Below, one piece after another: positions 23,901 to 35,379 of a stretch of 64,000 bases of DNA. A model generated the notes under the pieces. It was given only the letters and a program-made list of their open reading frames with translations, was not told where the DNA came from and ran no database searches. Source of the stretch: Eucalyptus grandis (taxonomy: Eukaryota > Streptophyta > Magnoliopsida > Myrtales > Myrtaceae); assembly GCF_016545825.1 (NCBI RefSeq), contig NC_052620.1, positions 15,872,001 through 15,936,000 of the forward strand, given 5' to 3'. Position 1 is the first letter of the stretch; each line of letters begins with the position of its first letter. The translations under genes and the position numbers were made by a program.

Positions 23901-24970
23901 AATGTTGTCTTTTCTATGGCTAATTGCAATTGAAATTTGTCAAGCGTGACATTCTTAGTTCCAAGTCACTTTGCAATGTTAATGACTTGTGTGACTTCTT
24001 TGTATTCTGATTTAGGGTTAAATGTTTACCCAAACCTTTTTCGCATTCAACCTTATGTCATGTGCAAGATTCACATTTTTGTATATTGTCTAGGTGATCT
24101 TACGAACTTTTAAACATGCTTTGTATTTTGTCATGTTTGTGACTTGAATTTGCTAGATTCATGTTCATGTCTGATGCCTATGTCTGTTCGTTATAATAAT
24201 GATTTATATGCGTTGTCTTAGTCATATAAGATGAGGCAATGGATCCTTGTTTCTTAAATTAGGTTTAGATTAGGACGAAGATGGAGAAGGCGTAAGGCGT
24301 AAAGATGGTGGAGGTCGATGTCCACTCCGACCGTTATCATGTAATGCTCATTTTCCCGACGCATGTCTCGGGTTCCATGTATTGTATAAAACCCGACGAG
24401 TTGCGGGTTTCCTTTCTTTACCAATTGTTTTCTCTTTTATATTTTTTAGAATTGCATGATTAGGTTTAACTGCTTTTCTTGATTGTTTACTTCATGTCTT
24501 GCAATTTCATTTTCATTGTTTGTTTTCCTTTCATTTCTTAGGAATAGAATATAATGAAAGTAATCCACCACGCATGATCATTTAGTATAGAATTGACGAT
24601 CTTGAAAATATAAAAAGAAATGCATGGACATGTTAGGAAAAACACAACATACTGTTTAGGTACCGAAAGGGCGCTAATAGCAATATTAGTGTAACTTAAG
24701 TCCCCGAATCTAGATATCTGGTTGTGTAGGAATCGAGGAACACTCCCGACCCTCGATTGGGTTTCTAGTCAACCCCAAAAAAATGAGGTTAGTGGCGACT
24801 CCTGTATATTTTTAGGTTGTTATAAATAACTAGATCCTATAAATAAATCTGCTGTCACGCGGGGTATGAGCTTGGGAGAGCTCGCGATGTTGAGATCAAG
24901 TACCCTTCAACCTGACCTTTCCCCTCCTTGGACATTTTGAGGGGCGGCGAGATCGGGTCGTATAGATTCA
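20959..24970. mobile_element. Nested LTR-like insertion, about 4.0 kb
   Basis: The related element at 46145 lacks this stretch, which interrupts 20748-28114 just after AAAACATACT. It begins TGTTGACACCCGAAATTTTC, a start seen in many plant Ty3 LTRs. It contains an A-rich tract (21010-21190), a CT-rich GC-rich zone with many CTCTCT runs (21210-21880) resembling a promoter or R region, then about 2.3 kb of T-rich sequence and a GTGGCGACTCC block near 24792. No gag-pol was found. The right end is placed by comparison only (shared ATAC at both edges). It is a solo LTR or a large non-autonomous element. Confidence 0.55.
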
Positions 24971-25479
24971 TATACAAAGGTCTGACTTAAAAAGAAACTA
25001 CTAGGTTATCTACACTCTGGACCTTTCAGCCTCGGGCTCTGGATCCTCCACGTTACGGCCTTGAAAATGGTAATCCACAACAGGGTGAGATAAAAATCTC
25101 AGCGAGTTAAACCCTAAGCCCCAACTAGGGCGATAATTCACTCAAAAGCATCCTAAACATGCACAATCCAAAACTTACCTTGCTTAGGCGCGTCCTTGCA
25201 CATTAGTACATCTCATATGCACTCATAAAAGCATCATGCATAATCAAGAATTAGAATACTTCATAATACTCATTGAATATTCACAGAAGTCCCAATTATA
25301 GAGCCAAATCGTTATGAAATGTCTCATTCTGTACCACACAATTTTGTACCATAATTAGGCGTGAATAACTCATATCGGTGGTTCCATCCACACATGATAT
25401 TCACTCTCAATATCCAAACTCAATATTCCAACTCCATATCCCAACTCAATATTCCAACTCCTCATTCCAACTCAATACT

Positions 25480-25850
25480 CAAACTTAAGGTTCTAAAGGT
25501 GACCCCCACAAATTTTTGTTATCGTGTGGCACTTAGTCCTTGACCACAATCAGCAATAGCTTAATGCTCTAGAGATAACTCACAAGAAGTTTCTTTGTCG
25601 TGTATCACTTAGTCATTTTTCCACATATAGCAACAGTACAAGGTTCTAGAGATGGCTTCCACGGAGTTCTGCTATCATGTAGCACTTAGCCCTCGATTAT
25701 GCAAGACAAGAGTGCAAAGCTTTAGAGGTGGCTCCCATGTGACTCGCCCACCATATAGCACTTAGCCATTGACTACAATAAGTAATGGTACAGGGTTCTA
25801 AAGGTAGCTCATATGTGACTCAAGTGATCATGTAGCACTTAGCCCTTTAC
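25480..25850. repeat. Degenerate minisatellite inside the long LTR
   Basis: About four or five imperfect units of roughly 80 bp, each with a form of TAGCACTTAGCC followed by a GGTTCTA.AGGTGGCTC block. The related element in copy B has a different tandem array in the equivalent zone (46690-46960). Confidence 0.6.
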
Positions 25851-28119
25851 CTGCTCACAACCCATTCGGTTTCCTCAACACAACATATGTGATTGCCTCA
25901 CCACATCACCTCATCTTTCAATAGTCATCTATTGCCATGACCATAAATAACCACCATAGCACAACCATTCATAACTCATCACGCACAAGTTCCAAGCATA
26001 TCACAAGTCATCCACATCACCAAATATACAATTTCTAGCAAACAAAGCATCAAGAACAATTACAAACTTCTATTGATCCTAACTGGTAGAAACGGTTTAC
26101 TCGCGCGATCCAAGTTTAAATCCAGAAATCTAACCAAACAAGTTTGAAAAATTCCCAAATTTGAATATGTTGTAAATGACATATAAAAAAACATTTTTCA
26201 TAAAGACACCTTAACCCATATAATTCTAGATTAAGCCTAGTAAATCACTCAATCCAATACAAAAACTAGGTCTTTTTTCCAAAAGTTTGTTTTCCAAAAT
26301 CAGTTTGGTTCGAAATCCAAAACTTATCAATTTAATCTGAAATTTGACTATGTTAAATTAAAATATGTGAAAAACAACTTTTGTGAATGAACCCTTTGAA
26401 AATTGAACCTTAGAAGTTGATAGAAATCCTTGCAATACCAAAAGGTCACAGATTCTAGCACAATCCGAGATTTTGTTTTGAAATGATGAAGTTGAAATAT
26501 CATTCTCTTAAATCTCTAAAAATCTTGATTAAAATATATGTTATAGCTGAAGATGTCTAAAACATTTCGTAAGAAGGAAGCAACCTCAAAATCATAACAC
26601 ATTTCGATCCACATAAATGAAAATGTCAAGGGTTTAGAAACCGATCTAGGGAAAATTCACTTTATTAGACTAAACCATCATCATTAATGCTAATTTAATC
26701 AAGTAGATCAACACTAATCCATATTAAGGCTAATATAACCAAACTAGATTAATACTAATCCATCTTAAGGCTAAAATCACATAGTACTAATTTAATTAAG
26801 CTAATTAACACTAAACTAACTCCATAAGTGTAATTAACAACCTAATCAATGATTATGGAGTTAACTCTTTGGATTAGCGAGGCAATGGGTCCACGGCGGC
26901 AGTGGTGCGACGGTGGTGAGATCCGGTGTCTACGACGGCTCCAAAGGAGAGCCGAAAGGGGCTGAAAATAGCCTTGCAAACCTTTGCTTGCTGCTGGAGT
27001 TTCTGGTTCCGCTCGGTTCTGCTTGGGGTTGATCTTGGTAGTTGTTGGCGGACGACACGGGTGCTGGTGACCAGCGGAGATGCTGCTGGTGCTGGTGGTG
27101 GCTTTTGGTAGGGATGGAGGTGGTGCAGCAATGGAGATGGAAAGGAAATGGAAAGGAAGAAGAAGAAGATGAAGCAAAGCGAAGCGAAGCTGTTCTGCTG
27201 GGAGGGGGTTGAATGCATGCACAAGGAAGAGGGAAAGGGAGGAGAGAGGGAAAGAAATGGGGGACAAGGGTCTTCAAAGTCTTGGCATGCACCAATGGCC
27301 TTCCACCTCCAAGATCAACACACTTGAGTGCCCAAGCACAAAAGTCTTCTGCCCTCTTTGTCAACCAACCCTCCAATGGCCATTTTCCTCTTCTTTCTTC
27401 ACCAAATAAATTCAATTTAGTGGCCAAAACTCCCCTGCACACAGCCCATACGAATTTCTTTTCTTTTCTTCACATTTCAATCCATTTTGAAGGCCAAAGT
27501 CCCTTAATTCTTCCCACAAAGTCCATAGGTCCTCCAATGGTTGATTTCTTCTCATTTCTTCATCATTTCACTTCATTTAAATGGCCAAAAATGCCTAGCA
27601 ATCTGCCCATACGAATTTCCAACTATTTCTTCTCAATCCCTCACCAAATCAAGTCATTTTGGCAGCCCAAAATCCCATGGCCGCAGGCCATACGAATTTC
27701 CCTTCCACTCTTCATAAATTGAGCCAATTTGGTGGTCAAAATTTCAATCAAAGGTATCCCTCCGAATTTCCAAAAAATCCTATTTATCCAATTTGATTTT
27801 TCCGCAGAAATTCCTAGCTTGATAGAATTCCCTCAAAAGATGAGACAGGGTCCTATAAATAAATCGTGACACGCCGAATGTTTGATTCCCGAAATCGTGT
27901 TCAATTCGTGGTTAAAATCAACCGGACGCAATTTTAGTACAATCCAACCTACCAGGTAGCTTTTAGGGATTTTACTGCGGTTATATCCTTTAACAGCTTT
28001 ACCTAATAGGTTAGTTAACTCGTGAGTGATCAGCTCAGAGAAAAAAGACTATATGCATGTCGGTGAAAAGTCCATTTCTTTTATTGAGATGGGGTCGAAA
28101 TTTAGGATGTCACAATTTT

Positions 28120-28521
28120 TCTCTAGATATGTGGAAAATATATGATTGTTCCAAAGCTAAGGCCATTCGTGCAATTGAGTGCAGAAAATTCTAATTTTAC
28201 ACCTGAGCAAAATTTTTTTCTTTTTATTTTGAGTGGACTCGTAAATTAAGTCTTTTATGGATTCTAATACAAAGTATTAGCTAGCAATAGACATTAAAAG
28301 GATGCCAACTTAGTAATGTTGAGAGGATTACGCCTTTGCCAATTAGACGGAAAACAACATACTTATCATTGAACCTCTTGATACGCATGCTAATACGTGG
28401 AAAAAGAGCGAGTGGTGCATTATTTTAAGCATTGCTTTGGCCTTAAAATCTTATAACTGACCACCACTTTTCATTATTCTCGCAATATCATTTGAATTTG
28501 CATTAATTTTGCAGCTTAGAG
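28120..28521 (+). promoter_or_regulatory. MADS upstream region, copy A
   Basis: Homologous to 34085-34502 and to the split copy 45957-46144/49336-50780. It contains one GATGCCAACTTAGTAATG block near 28302, which is iterated upstream of the intact gene. The likely TATA position reads TATAAC (28452) instead of TATAAA, and a TTTTGCAG sits just before the start codon. Confidence 0.5.
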
Positions 28522-29086
28522 ATGAAGGGCAGAACAACTGGAGCAAAGATGATGATCGTGGATGCCAATCACGACGAGTTGCCTCCTCCAAATGGCGACC
28601 GGGGCTGTTCAAGAAAGCAAGCGAACTATGAACTCTCTGTGCTGCTGAGATGGCCATTATTCTCTTCTCTCCTAGCGGCAAGCCTTTCTCCTTTGGACAC
28701 CCTTCTGTGGGTGCGGTCCTAGACAGATTTGAGCATCCACAGGCGGTTTGTCCTACTGTTTCTCAACAGGCTAAAACTGATGGAGGCACCTTAGTTGAAC
28801 TGAACAAACAATATGCAGATGTGCTCGAGTGACTGGAAGCTGAAAAGAAACGGGCAAAAGAGCTCCAGCATGTTAAGCCTCTGCAAATCGAAAACCTTAG
28901 CTTTGAACAATTAATAATGGTATTAAAGAAGGCGCTGGCAGATATCTAGGAGCAGCTGGACAAGAGAAGGATGGAGCTCTTGGGATTAGAAGCTTCAACT
29001 TCAACTCCTCACGCAGGAGCTATTGATGCCTCTGTCATTAGCCAAATTGCTATGATCCTCGTGAAGCAAATGTTGGTGAGGAGTAG
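28522..29086 (+). pseudogene. AGL62-like MADS-box pseudogene, copy A
   Basis: Nearly full-length relative of the intact gene at 34503. After ATGAAGGGCAGAACAACTGG a one-base loss around 28567-28575 (AATCACGACGAG against AATGCACAACGAG) shifts the frame inside the MADS domain. Past it, the family frame has stops where the intact gene has Cys (CTATGA near 28627), Arg (GAGTGA near 28828) and a coding triplet near 28947 (ATCTAG). A short deletion near the 3' end removes part of the QFDGKHFDP segment. The frameshift is shared with copy B, so it probably predates the A/B split. It cannot make the full protein. Confidence 0.85.
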
Positions 29087-29413
29087 TCAGTTTTAGCAGA
29101 ACTAGGGGAGAGATTGTTGTCCTATCTTAGATTGAATTTTACATTTTTCAGTCAATATCTCTCTTAACAAGAGAGAAGTCTTGAGGATACAATAAGCAAT
29201 AAAGAAGTTGTGTTTTTTAAGTTGCTATTTTTCGATATAGCGACATGATAGCAATTTTTCAAAGAATACAACTAGCATTAAAGTAACAAATATATAAATC
29301 TAAATTAGGCAAATGACACAAGTTATGCTTCTCATAACCAAGTGCAACAATGCTATACTGGGCTTATTGATTTGGGCTTTCGAAATGTGTCTTAATTAGT
29401 CTATTATATCAAC

Positions 29414-30250
29414 AGAAAATTTCAAATAAGGACTTGAAAGTGCTCACATTTTCTCAAGTAAAGACTAAAAGTGAACATTATTTTAATAAAGGCCTAAAGT
29501 GACCAAATTGTCTATGATAAGAGTCTGAAGTGGAACTTTTTTAAATAAGAGCCTAAAGTGAGCATATTAGTTTAAAAAATGGCCTAACCTCTCTAATCGA
29601 AGAGCATTTTTGTCTTTTATCTCTTAATTTTTTTTTCTTTTGTTTTTTCTTTTTCCCTTCTCCTCTACAGGCCATGGTAGAGGGAAAGTGGACTCAAGTG
29701 AGGGCGAGGGTTGCCCTTGGCGACATCAGGCGAGGGTGTCCCTCGTCGGATATGGTGAGGGAAACTCTCGCTCGACTCAAGCAAGCACTGCCCTTGCCCA
29801 CATAGGGGAGGTTCGCCCTCACCAGATTGGGCAAGGGTCATCCTTGGATCTAGGAGGGCAACCCTTGCCCGACTCTAGGCGAGGGTAGCCCTTGCCCAAT
29901 GTTGGTGAGGGCCGCCTCGCCCAATGCTCGGCGAGGGCAACCTCCGCGACCGTTGACGGCCATTGTCGGGGAAGGGAAGAGGAAAAAAGAAAAGAAAAGA
30001 AAAAGAAAAAGAAATAAAAAAGTCAAAAACTTTTAAAAATATATTTACAATTTTTTGACCAAAATACCCCTTCTTTGATGGCTGAAAAAGTCACCACCGG
30101 CCAAATGCCCTTATTTAAGACGATTTAGCTACTTTAGGCTTTTATTTGAAATAATTTCGTTATTTCACGCCATTATTTGAAATAATGTCCACTTTGAGCC
30201 ATTATTTGAAAAAAACTAAAGCACTTCGGGTCATTTTTTGAAATTTTCCC
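29414..30250. mobile_element. Mutator-like foldback with GC-rich core
   Basis: Left end GAAAATTTCAAATAAGGACT and the minus-strand reading of the right end (GGGAAAATTTCAAAAAATGA) are inverted. The flanks TTATATCAA and TTATAGTAA are an imperfect 9-bp duplication. Copies B (near 51630) and C (near 35350) lack it, which confirms insertion. The core at 29670-29960 is GC-rich with repeated GGCGAGGGTTGCCCTTG-like words; one 82-codon frame runs through it but matches nothing I know. Confidence 0.7.
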
Positions 30251-30814
30251 TTATAGTAATAATATTGTATACTCAAGATTTAGGTACTTAAAGTAGGTTC
30301 ATTAATAGTCATAAAAAAATATTTTACTTCTTAATTTCTCCATTTCATAGAAGATTGTTATATTGGGGTTTAGTTCTTGACCTTATTAATAGACAACTAA
30401 ATATTTATACTTACACGTCAATTGTCTCTCCTAAGAAGTTATGTCTCTTTCAAAGTTCAAACCACAAGTCTCATGGTCATACACCTTCTCAGCATGTGTT
30501 TCTGAAAGTGCATAGAAGTATTTAACAAGTGTTCATGTTTTATAGGCTCAATCAAGTGCATCTTTTCATTTGTTTCGCAAATATATATTGTGAAGATTAG
30601 ACTCAAGAATTTTATAGACAAGTTATTCATGTTGCACTTATGAGTTCTTGTACATATGTGATGAAATCTAATTTGCTGGGGACTCCGACCCACCACGTTT
30701 TAAAGCTTACTTAACACAACTCTTCCTCGGAATGACCAAATTTAAATACTTTAGTTTACAATTATAATTTTTTTTCTTTCCAATCACTTTTAACTATTCA
30801 AGAGCAGTTCAAAA

Positions 30815-31145
30815 GGGAAAATTATTGATTAGTCTTAAACTTATTGTTTAAATGCTAATTTAGTCCTAAATTTTTCGATTTTACTAATTTAGTGCTAAAT
30901 CTTTATGTAAAATTACAATATAGTCCTTTGACTTATATTTGTCAAAAATAGCTGAGTGGTGGTCTAATCATCATCGATTGTCTTACGTAGCACACCACTA
31001 CGTAAGCGATTTTAAGTGAAGATTGATTGAAGGACTACATTTAGAATGTTACGCAAAAGTTTAGAAATAAATTAGCAAAATTAAAAATATAGGACTAAAT
31101 TGACATCCGTATAATAGATTTAGGACTAATTGAATAATTTCCCAT
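30815..31145. mobile_element. Short foldback MITE, copy A
   Basis: The ends GGAAAATTATTGATTAGTC and, on the minus strand, GGGAAATTATTCAATTAGTC are inverted; the inner part repeats TTTAGTCCTAAA and TAGGACTAAAT words. It occupies the same site as 36783-37110 downstream of the intact MADS gene, so it predates that duplication. Confidence 0.6.
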
Positions 31146-32221
31146 TATTCAAAGAATATACACATGGTGATAATATTTTTCATTATATATATTTTTAATT
31201 TTCATTTTGGAAAGCCTAATACGATTTCTTTTTGTTTATTTTAATTGATAAAAGATGATGGAATGTGACGTGAGAGAATGAGAATAAATCATTATATACC
31301 TCTTCCTTTGGGACGAATACGACCATTCTTCCTTTGTTTCCGGTCAATACCAAGCTGTTTAAAAGTTCAATGCTCAGGTTTTTGGGCCAATCCATTTTTC
31401 CTTACTCATCAAGCTAGAAATTAGAGTGCTGAAGGCAGCGATCAAACTGTAAATTTCTCTTAGCGCATCCATTAATTGAGGCTTGAATCTTCTGGGCCTT
31501 CAATGGACATAGGAGCTTCAAGAAACATGAAGTGGGTTATTTTATATTTCCCGAGCAAAATTTTCTTGTGACTGAGAAATTTGTTTTGGCGGAGCAAAAA
31601 GGGTGCGGTAAGGCGACCAATTATAATCACCACTCTAGGCATTAGAAGAAGCTTTTAATACGTGAAGCTTAAGAAAGTTTTGAGCACATGAAGGATTTGA
31701 TCTCCTTTGTATTGGATACATGCCCATACAACTCCTTTACTAGACTAGAAATTACAATGAAAGATTCTAACATTGTAAAATGCGATAAGATTTGCATGTT
31801 GCGGGCGCCAATTCTCTTGAGACGTCGATGAGATTATTCTTGATTGAATTTAAACGACAAGTAATGATAAATTGAAGATGGTTGAATTGCAATTTACAAG
31901 AGAATGATCTAATTCATTTGTGTATTGGTATGAGCAAGGAACCCCTGAATTCGGGGAATTGTGGTCCACGAGGGTTTGCACCGAACCAATTATCGACCAA
32001 CCGTTCAAGTTTTTGTCAGCCCTGTATTACATCCGTAGCGGAACCAATTATCTCAAAATCTCATAAAGTACTCCCTCAAAAAAATATAATAAACCCTAAC
32101 ACTAATCTTTATATATATTAGTATTCAAAATAGGGAATCCTTTGTAAGAGACCTACTCAAACTGGGAAACCTACTTGAATTGGATTTTCTTTCCAAGCTC
32201 AAATTCAATACATATTCTTGA
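31146..32221. other. Downstream flank of MADS copy A, no gene
   Basis: Shared with 37110-38005 (blocks TGAGATTATTCTTGATTGA and GAGGGTTTGCA). No coding content was recognised. Homology between copies stops near 32060, where copy C meets the copia fragment. Confidence 0.5.
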
Positions 32222-32608
32222 GATAAGAACAACGCAAGTGTCATAATATTTGTACAGCACTCACTTGAATGTCATAATTTTTTTTTCTCGCTCATTTGAA
32301 TGCCATAAATTAAAAAAAATTCGATTACTTTAATGCTATAGGCGATTTGTCTCTTTGGAAAATTCAATGTGGATGCTAATTGTCCTATGTGGCATTGCCA
32401 GGGACACGAAGACAATTAATAATTTTTTTTGAAAATAAAAATTCACGTTGAGATGGAATTTTTTTAAAAATCCACGTATGACGATTTGCTAGAAATGACA
32501 CTCAATTGATTGATTTTATTTTGATGTGGCACTTAAGTGAGTGGAAAAAGAAGTTATAGCAGTCAAATGAGTGTGGTTCGAAAGTTATGGCACTGTGCTG
32601 TTCTTATC
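32222..32608. mobile_element. Foldback MITE
   Basis: Left GATAAGAACAACGCAAGTGT and the minus-strand right end GATAAGAACAGCACAGTGCC are inverted. The interior repeats CACTTAAGTG-like words. Target duplication is unclear. Same broad family as 33114-33470 and the fragment at 53910. Confidence 0.65.
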
Positions 32609-33113
32609 CTAAGCATTTTTTTATTTATAAGTGAAGGTTGGGGGGCCAATCAGTCATAGCTATCTCTCCAAACTTTACTATAAGAGTCTCACGTAGGCAA
32701 ATGCCTTGCATTATTTAATTCTTTATAACATAATAATAACTAGATACTTCTTATGAATGATACCCGCGCATATAAGATCCAAGATATTTTAAATTTAATT
32801 TTCAACAAATATCGAAAATAAATATCACTAGAACAGTTATTATGTACTAATACACAAGTAGTAATTATAATTACCTCCTCCGCCTTTCCTTTCTTCTTAA
32901 CCACCATATAGCCCTTGACTCTAGAAACCCATCATACCACAATATTTTGCAGGTGCCGGATTCAAGATCATTTTTTACTTTTTTTCTTCTTTTTCTTGGA
33001 AATTCTGATGCATTTAGAAGTGACATCCATAAAATAGGTTTAAAACTAAATTGATATTTTTTCCAAAAATATAAATGATCACTCCTTCAACAAACATGTA
33101 TATAAGCATTTTT

Positions 33114-33470
33114 GGGATAAGTATACTAAAAGTGCCATAACTTTTGTATGACACTTACTTAAGGGCCATAAATTTGAAAATCGATCACTTAAGTACCATT
33201 GGCAATTTGTCTTGCTGGAAAATCCAACATGAATGTCGGTTATCTTACGTGGCATCATCGGTGCAGATGTTGTCAATTGATAAAAAAAATTTAAAAATAA
33301 AATATAAATCCATGTCATAATAGGAAATTAATAAAAAAAGAGTCTATGAAGGATAATTTGCCTACATGATTAATTTTATTCCGATGTGGCACTTAAGTAA
33401 GTGAAAAAAAGTTATCGCATTTAAGTGAGCGCTGTATGAAAGTTATGGCACTCCTATTGTTATTGTCCCC
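33114..33470. mobile_element. Foldback MITE
   Basis: Left GGGATAAGTATACTAAAAGT pairs with the minus-strand right end GGGGACAATAACAATAGGAG; both continue into GTGCCATAACTT. It shares interior words with the element at 32222-32608. Confidence 0.65.
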
Positions 33471-33494
33471 ATGTTCTCAATAGGTTTTTATACA

Positions 33495-34502
33495 TATATT
33501 ATTAGCCAGAAATAGACATTACAGGGATGCCAACTTTTGAATGTTGAGAGGATTATGCTTCCATCTAATTGACGGAAAACGACATGCTTGTCATTAAACC
33601 TTTTAAAACGCATGTCATATCTAGAAAGTTGAATCAGAGTTACCATTCAAAGTTGAATTAGAGTTAAAATTTGAATGTTGGGAGGATTAGACTTTCATCT
33701 ATTTGATGGAAAACGACATGGTTATCATTAAACCTCTTAAGATGCATGCCATATTTGGAAAGTTGAATCAACATTACCATTTAAAGCAGGGAAAAGGATA
33801 CCGTGCTATAACTTTTGTACAGTACTCACTTAAGTGTCGTAATTTTTTTCCGCTCGTTGTTATATATTTTTCAATTAGTCACTTGAGTATCATGACCTTT
33901 TAAAAACGCTCACTCAAGTGCTATGCCACGCTGGACTTCCAATACTAAGGTAAATGTTTTTAAAAAGTTTTAGCGCTCAAGTAATTGATTCAAAGTTATT
34001 GCACTCAAGTAATATTTTTATGTAAATTATGACACTCAAATGATCGAAAAAATAGTTATGGTACTCAAGTAGTTGAAAATATATGATTGTTCCAAAGCTA
34101 AAGCCGTTCGTGTTATCAATCATAGAAAATTCTAATTTTACCCATGAGCGAGATTTATTTCCTTTTATGCTAGGTGGACTCGTTGATTAAGTCTATTATG
34201 GATTGTTATCATAGTATTAGCTAGCAATTGCCATTAAAGGGATGCCAACTTAGTAATGTTGAGAGGATTACACCATCGTCTTATTGACGGAAAACGACAT
34301 ATTTATCATTAAACCTCTTAAAACGCATGCTAATACATGGAAAGCCAAATCAGAATTATCAATCAAAGAGGATTACCAATCAAAGAGGGAGTGGTGCAAT
34401 TTTTTAAGCAATGCTTTGGCCTGTAAAATCTTATAAATGGCCACCATTTTTCATTATTCTAGCAATATCATTTGAATTTACATTGATTTTGCAGGGTGAG
34501 AC
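33495..34502 (+). promoter_or_regulatory. Upstream region of intact MADS gene, iterated block
   Basis: A block of about 110-130 bp (AATGTTGAGAGGATTA, then GACGGAAAACGACAT, then ATCATTAAACCTCTTA) occurs three times: about 33500-33620, 33665-33785 and 34215-34340. Copies A and B have it once. A candidate TATA box, TATAAATGG, lies at 34432, 71 bp before the ATG; A and B read TATAAC there. A TTTTGCAG precedes the start codon by a few bases and could be a splice acceptor, though type I MADS genes are usually intronless. Confidence 0.5.
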
Positions 34503-35075
34503 ATGAAGGGCAAAACAACTGGAGCAAAGAGGATGATCGAGGATGTCAATGCACAACGAGTTGCCTTCTCGAAACGGCGACCAGGACTCTTCAAGAAAGC
34601 AAGCGAACTATGCACTCTTTGTGCCACTGAGATGGCGATTATTCTCTTCTCTCCTAGCGGCAAGCCTTTCTCCTTTGGACACCCTTCTGTGGATGCAGTC
34701 CTTGACAGGTTTGAGCATCCACAGACGGTTTGTCCTACTGTCACTCAGGCTCAAACTAATGGAGACCAAACCTTAGTTGAACTGAACAGACAATACGCAG
34801 ATGTGCTCGAGCGACTGGAAGCCGAAAAGAAACGGGCAAAAGAGCTCCAACATATTAAGCCTCTGGAAATCGAAAACCTTAGCTTCGAACAGTTAATGGT
34901 ATTAAAGAAGGCGCTGGCAGATCTCAAGGAAAAGGTGGACAAGAGAAGGATGGAGCCCTTGGCATTAGAAGCTTCAACTTCAACTCCTTGCGCAAGAGCT
35001 ATTGATGCCTCTGTCATTAGCCAATTTGATGGCAAACACTTCGATCCTCGTGAAGCAAATGTTGGTGAGGAGTAG
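34503..35075 (+). CDS. Type I (M-alpha) MADS-box protein, AGL62-like
   Basis: Intact 190-residue single-exon gene. Residues 1-60 form the MADS DNA-binding and dimerisation domain, with RVAFSKRRPGLFKKASELC and the beta strand [20 protein letters not shown] typical of the AGL61/AGL62 group. Residues about 93-150 are rich in Glu, Lys and Leu with heptad-like spacing (YADVLERLEAEKKRAKELQ) and probably form a coiled coil. The tail (LEASTSTP...) is low in structure. Family knowledge: M-alpha proteins bind CArG-like DNA as heterodimers with M-gamma partners and act in female gametophyte and endosperm. Length is a little under that of Arabidopsis AGL62. The start is set by the ATG shared with both pseudogene copies. 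It is the only one of three local paralogues with an open frame. Confidence 0.88.
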   Translation: MKGKTTGAKRMIEDVNAQRVAFSKRRPGLFKKASELCTLCATEMAIILFSPSGKPFSFGHPSVDAVLDRFEHPQTVCPTVTQAQTNGDQTLVELNRQYADVLERLEAEKKRAKELQHIKPLEIENLSFEQLMVLKKALADLKEKVDKRRMEPLALEASTSTPCARAIDASVISQFDGKHFDPREANVGEE

Positions 35076-35379
35076 TCAATATTAGCATAACTAGGAGAGA
35101 GAATGTTGTCCTATCTTAAATGGTTGACATAGTCAATCCCTCCTCACAATAAGCAATAAAAATGTTCTTTATTAAGGTGCTATTTTTCAATATAGCATCA
35201 CGATAGCAATTTTTCAAAGAATACAACTAGCGTTAATGTAACAAAAATATATAAATTTAGATTAGGCAAACAACACAGTTATGCTTCTCATAACCGAGAG
35301 CGACGATGCTATATTGAGCTTATTGATTTGGGCCTATGACGTGTGTCTTATCCATTATATTAGTGATTTTTGTTTACCT

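Larger units (their letters stand above)
20748..28114. mobile_element. Long solo LTR with nested insertion (copy A only)
   Basis: It begins TGTCACGCCC and ends GGATGTCACA (TG...CA), flanked by the perfect 5-bp duplication ATTTT (20743-20747 and 28115-28119). Copy B holds the empty site at about 45945-45955, which proves insertion. Without the nested element (20959-24970) it is about 3.36 kb. It matches the 3.19-kb element at 46145-49335 block by block, including GGATTAGCGA near 26872 and 47619. No gag, pol, primer-binding site or second LTR is present, so I read it as a solo LTR. Long LTRs with these TGTCAC ends are typical of Del/Tekay-like Ty3 elements; that lineage is inference. Confidence 0.78.
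15066..32060 (+). repeat. Segmental duplication, copy A
   Basis: This block reappears in the same order and orientation in copy B (41200-51814): palindrome, small LTR element, F-box remnant, MADS upstream region, MADS pseudogene, downstream flank. Its MADS part and downstream flank (28275-32060) also match copy C (about 33490-38005). Identity to B looks like roughly 90% by eye. Copy A carries three private additions: 16963-17849, the LTR insertion 20748-28114, and the foldback element 29414-30250. Confidence 0.85.

Noticed and set aside
26842..27442. Long Ser/Pro/His-rich minus-strand open frames
   Set aside because: They lie in a G-rich zone of a solo LTR, overlap each other in several frames, and the related LTR has similar but not frame-conserved openings. 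Composition explains them.
29640..29888. 82-codon frame with repeated Gly/Glu/Gln words
   Set aside because: It is the GC-rich core of a foldback element with internal repeats; no recognisable domain.
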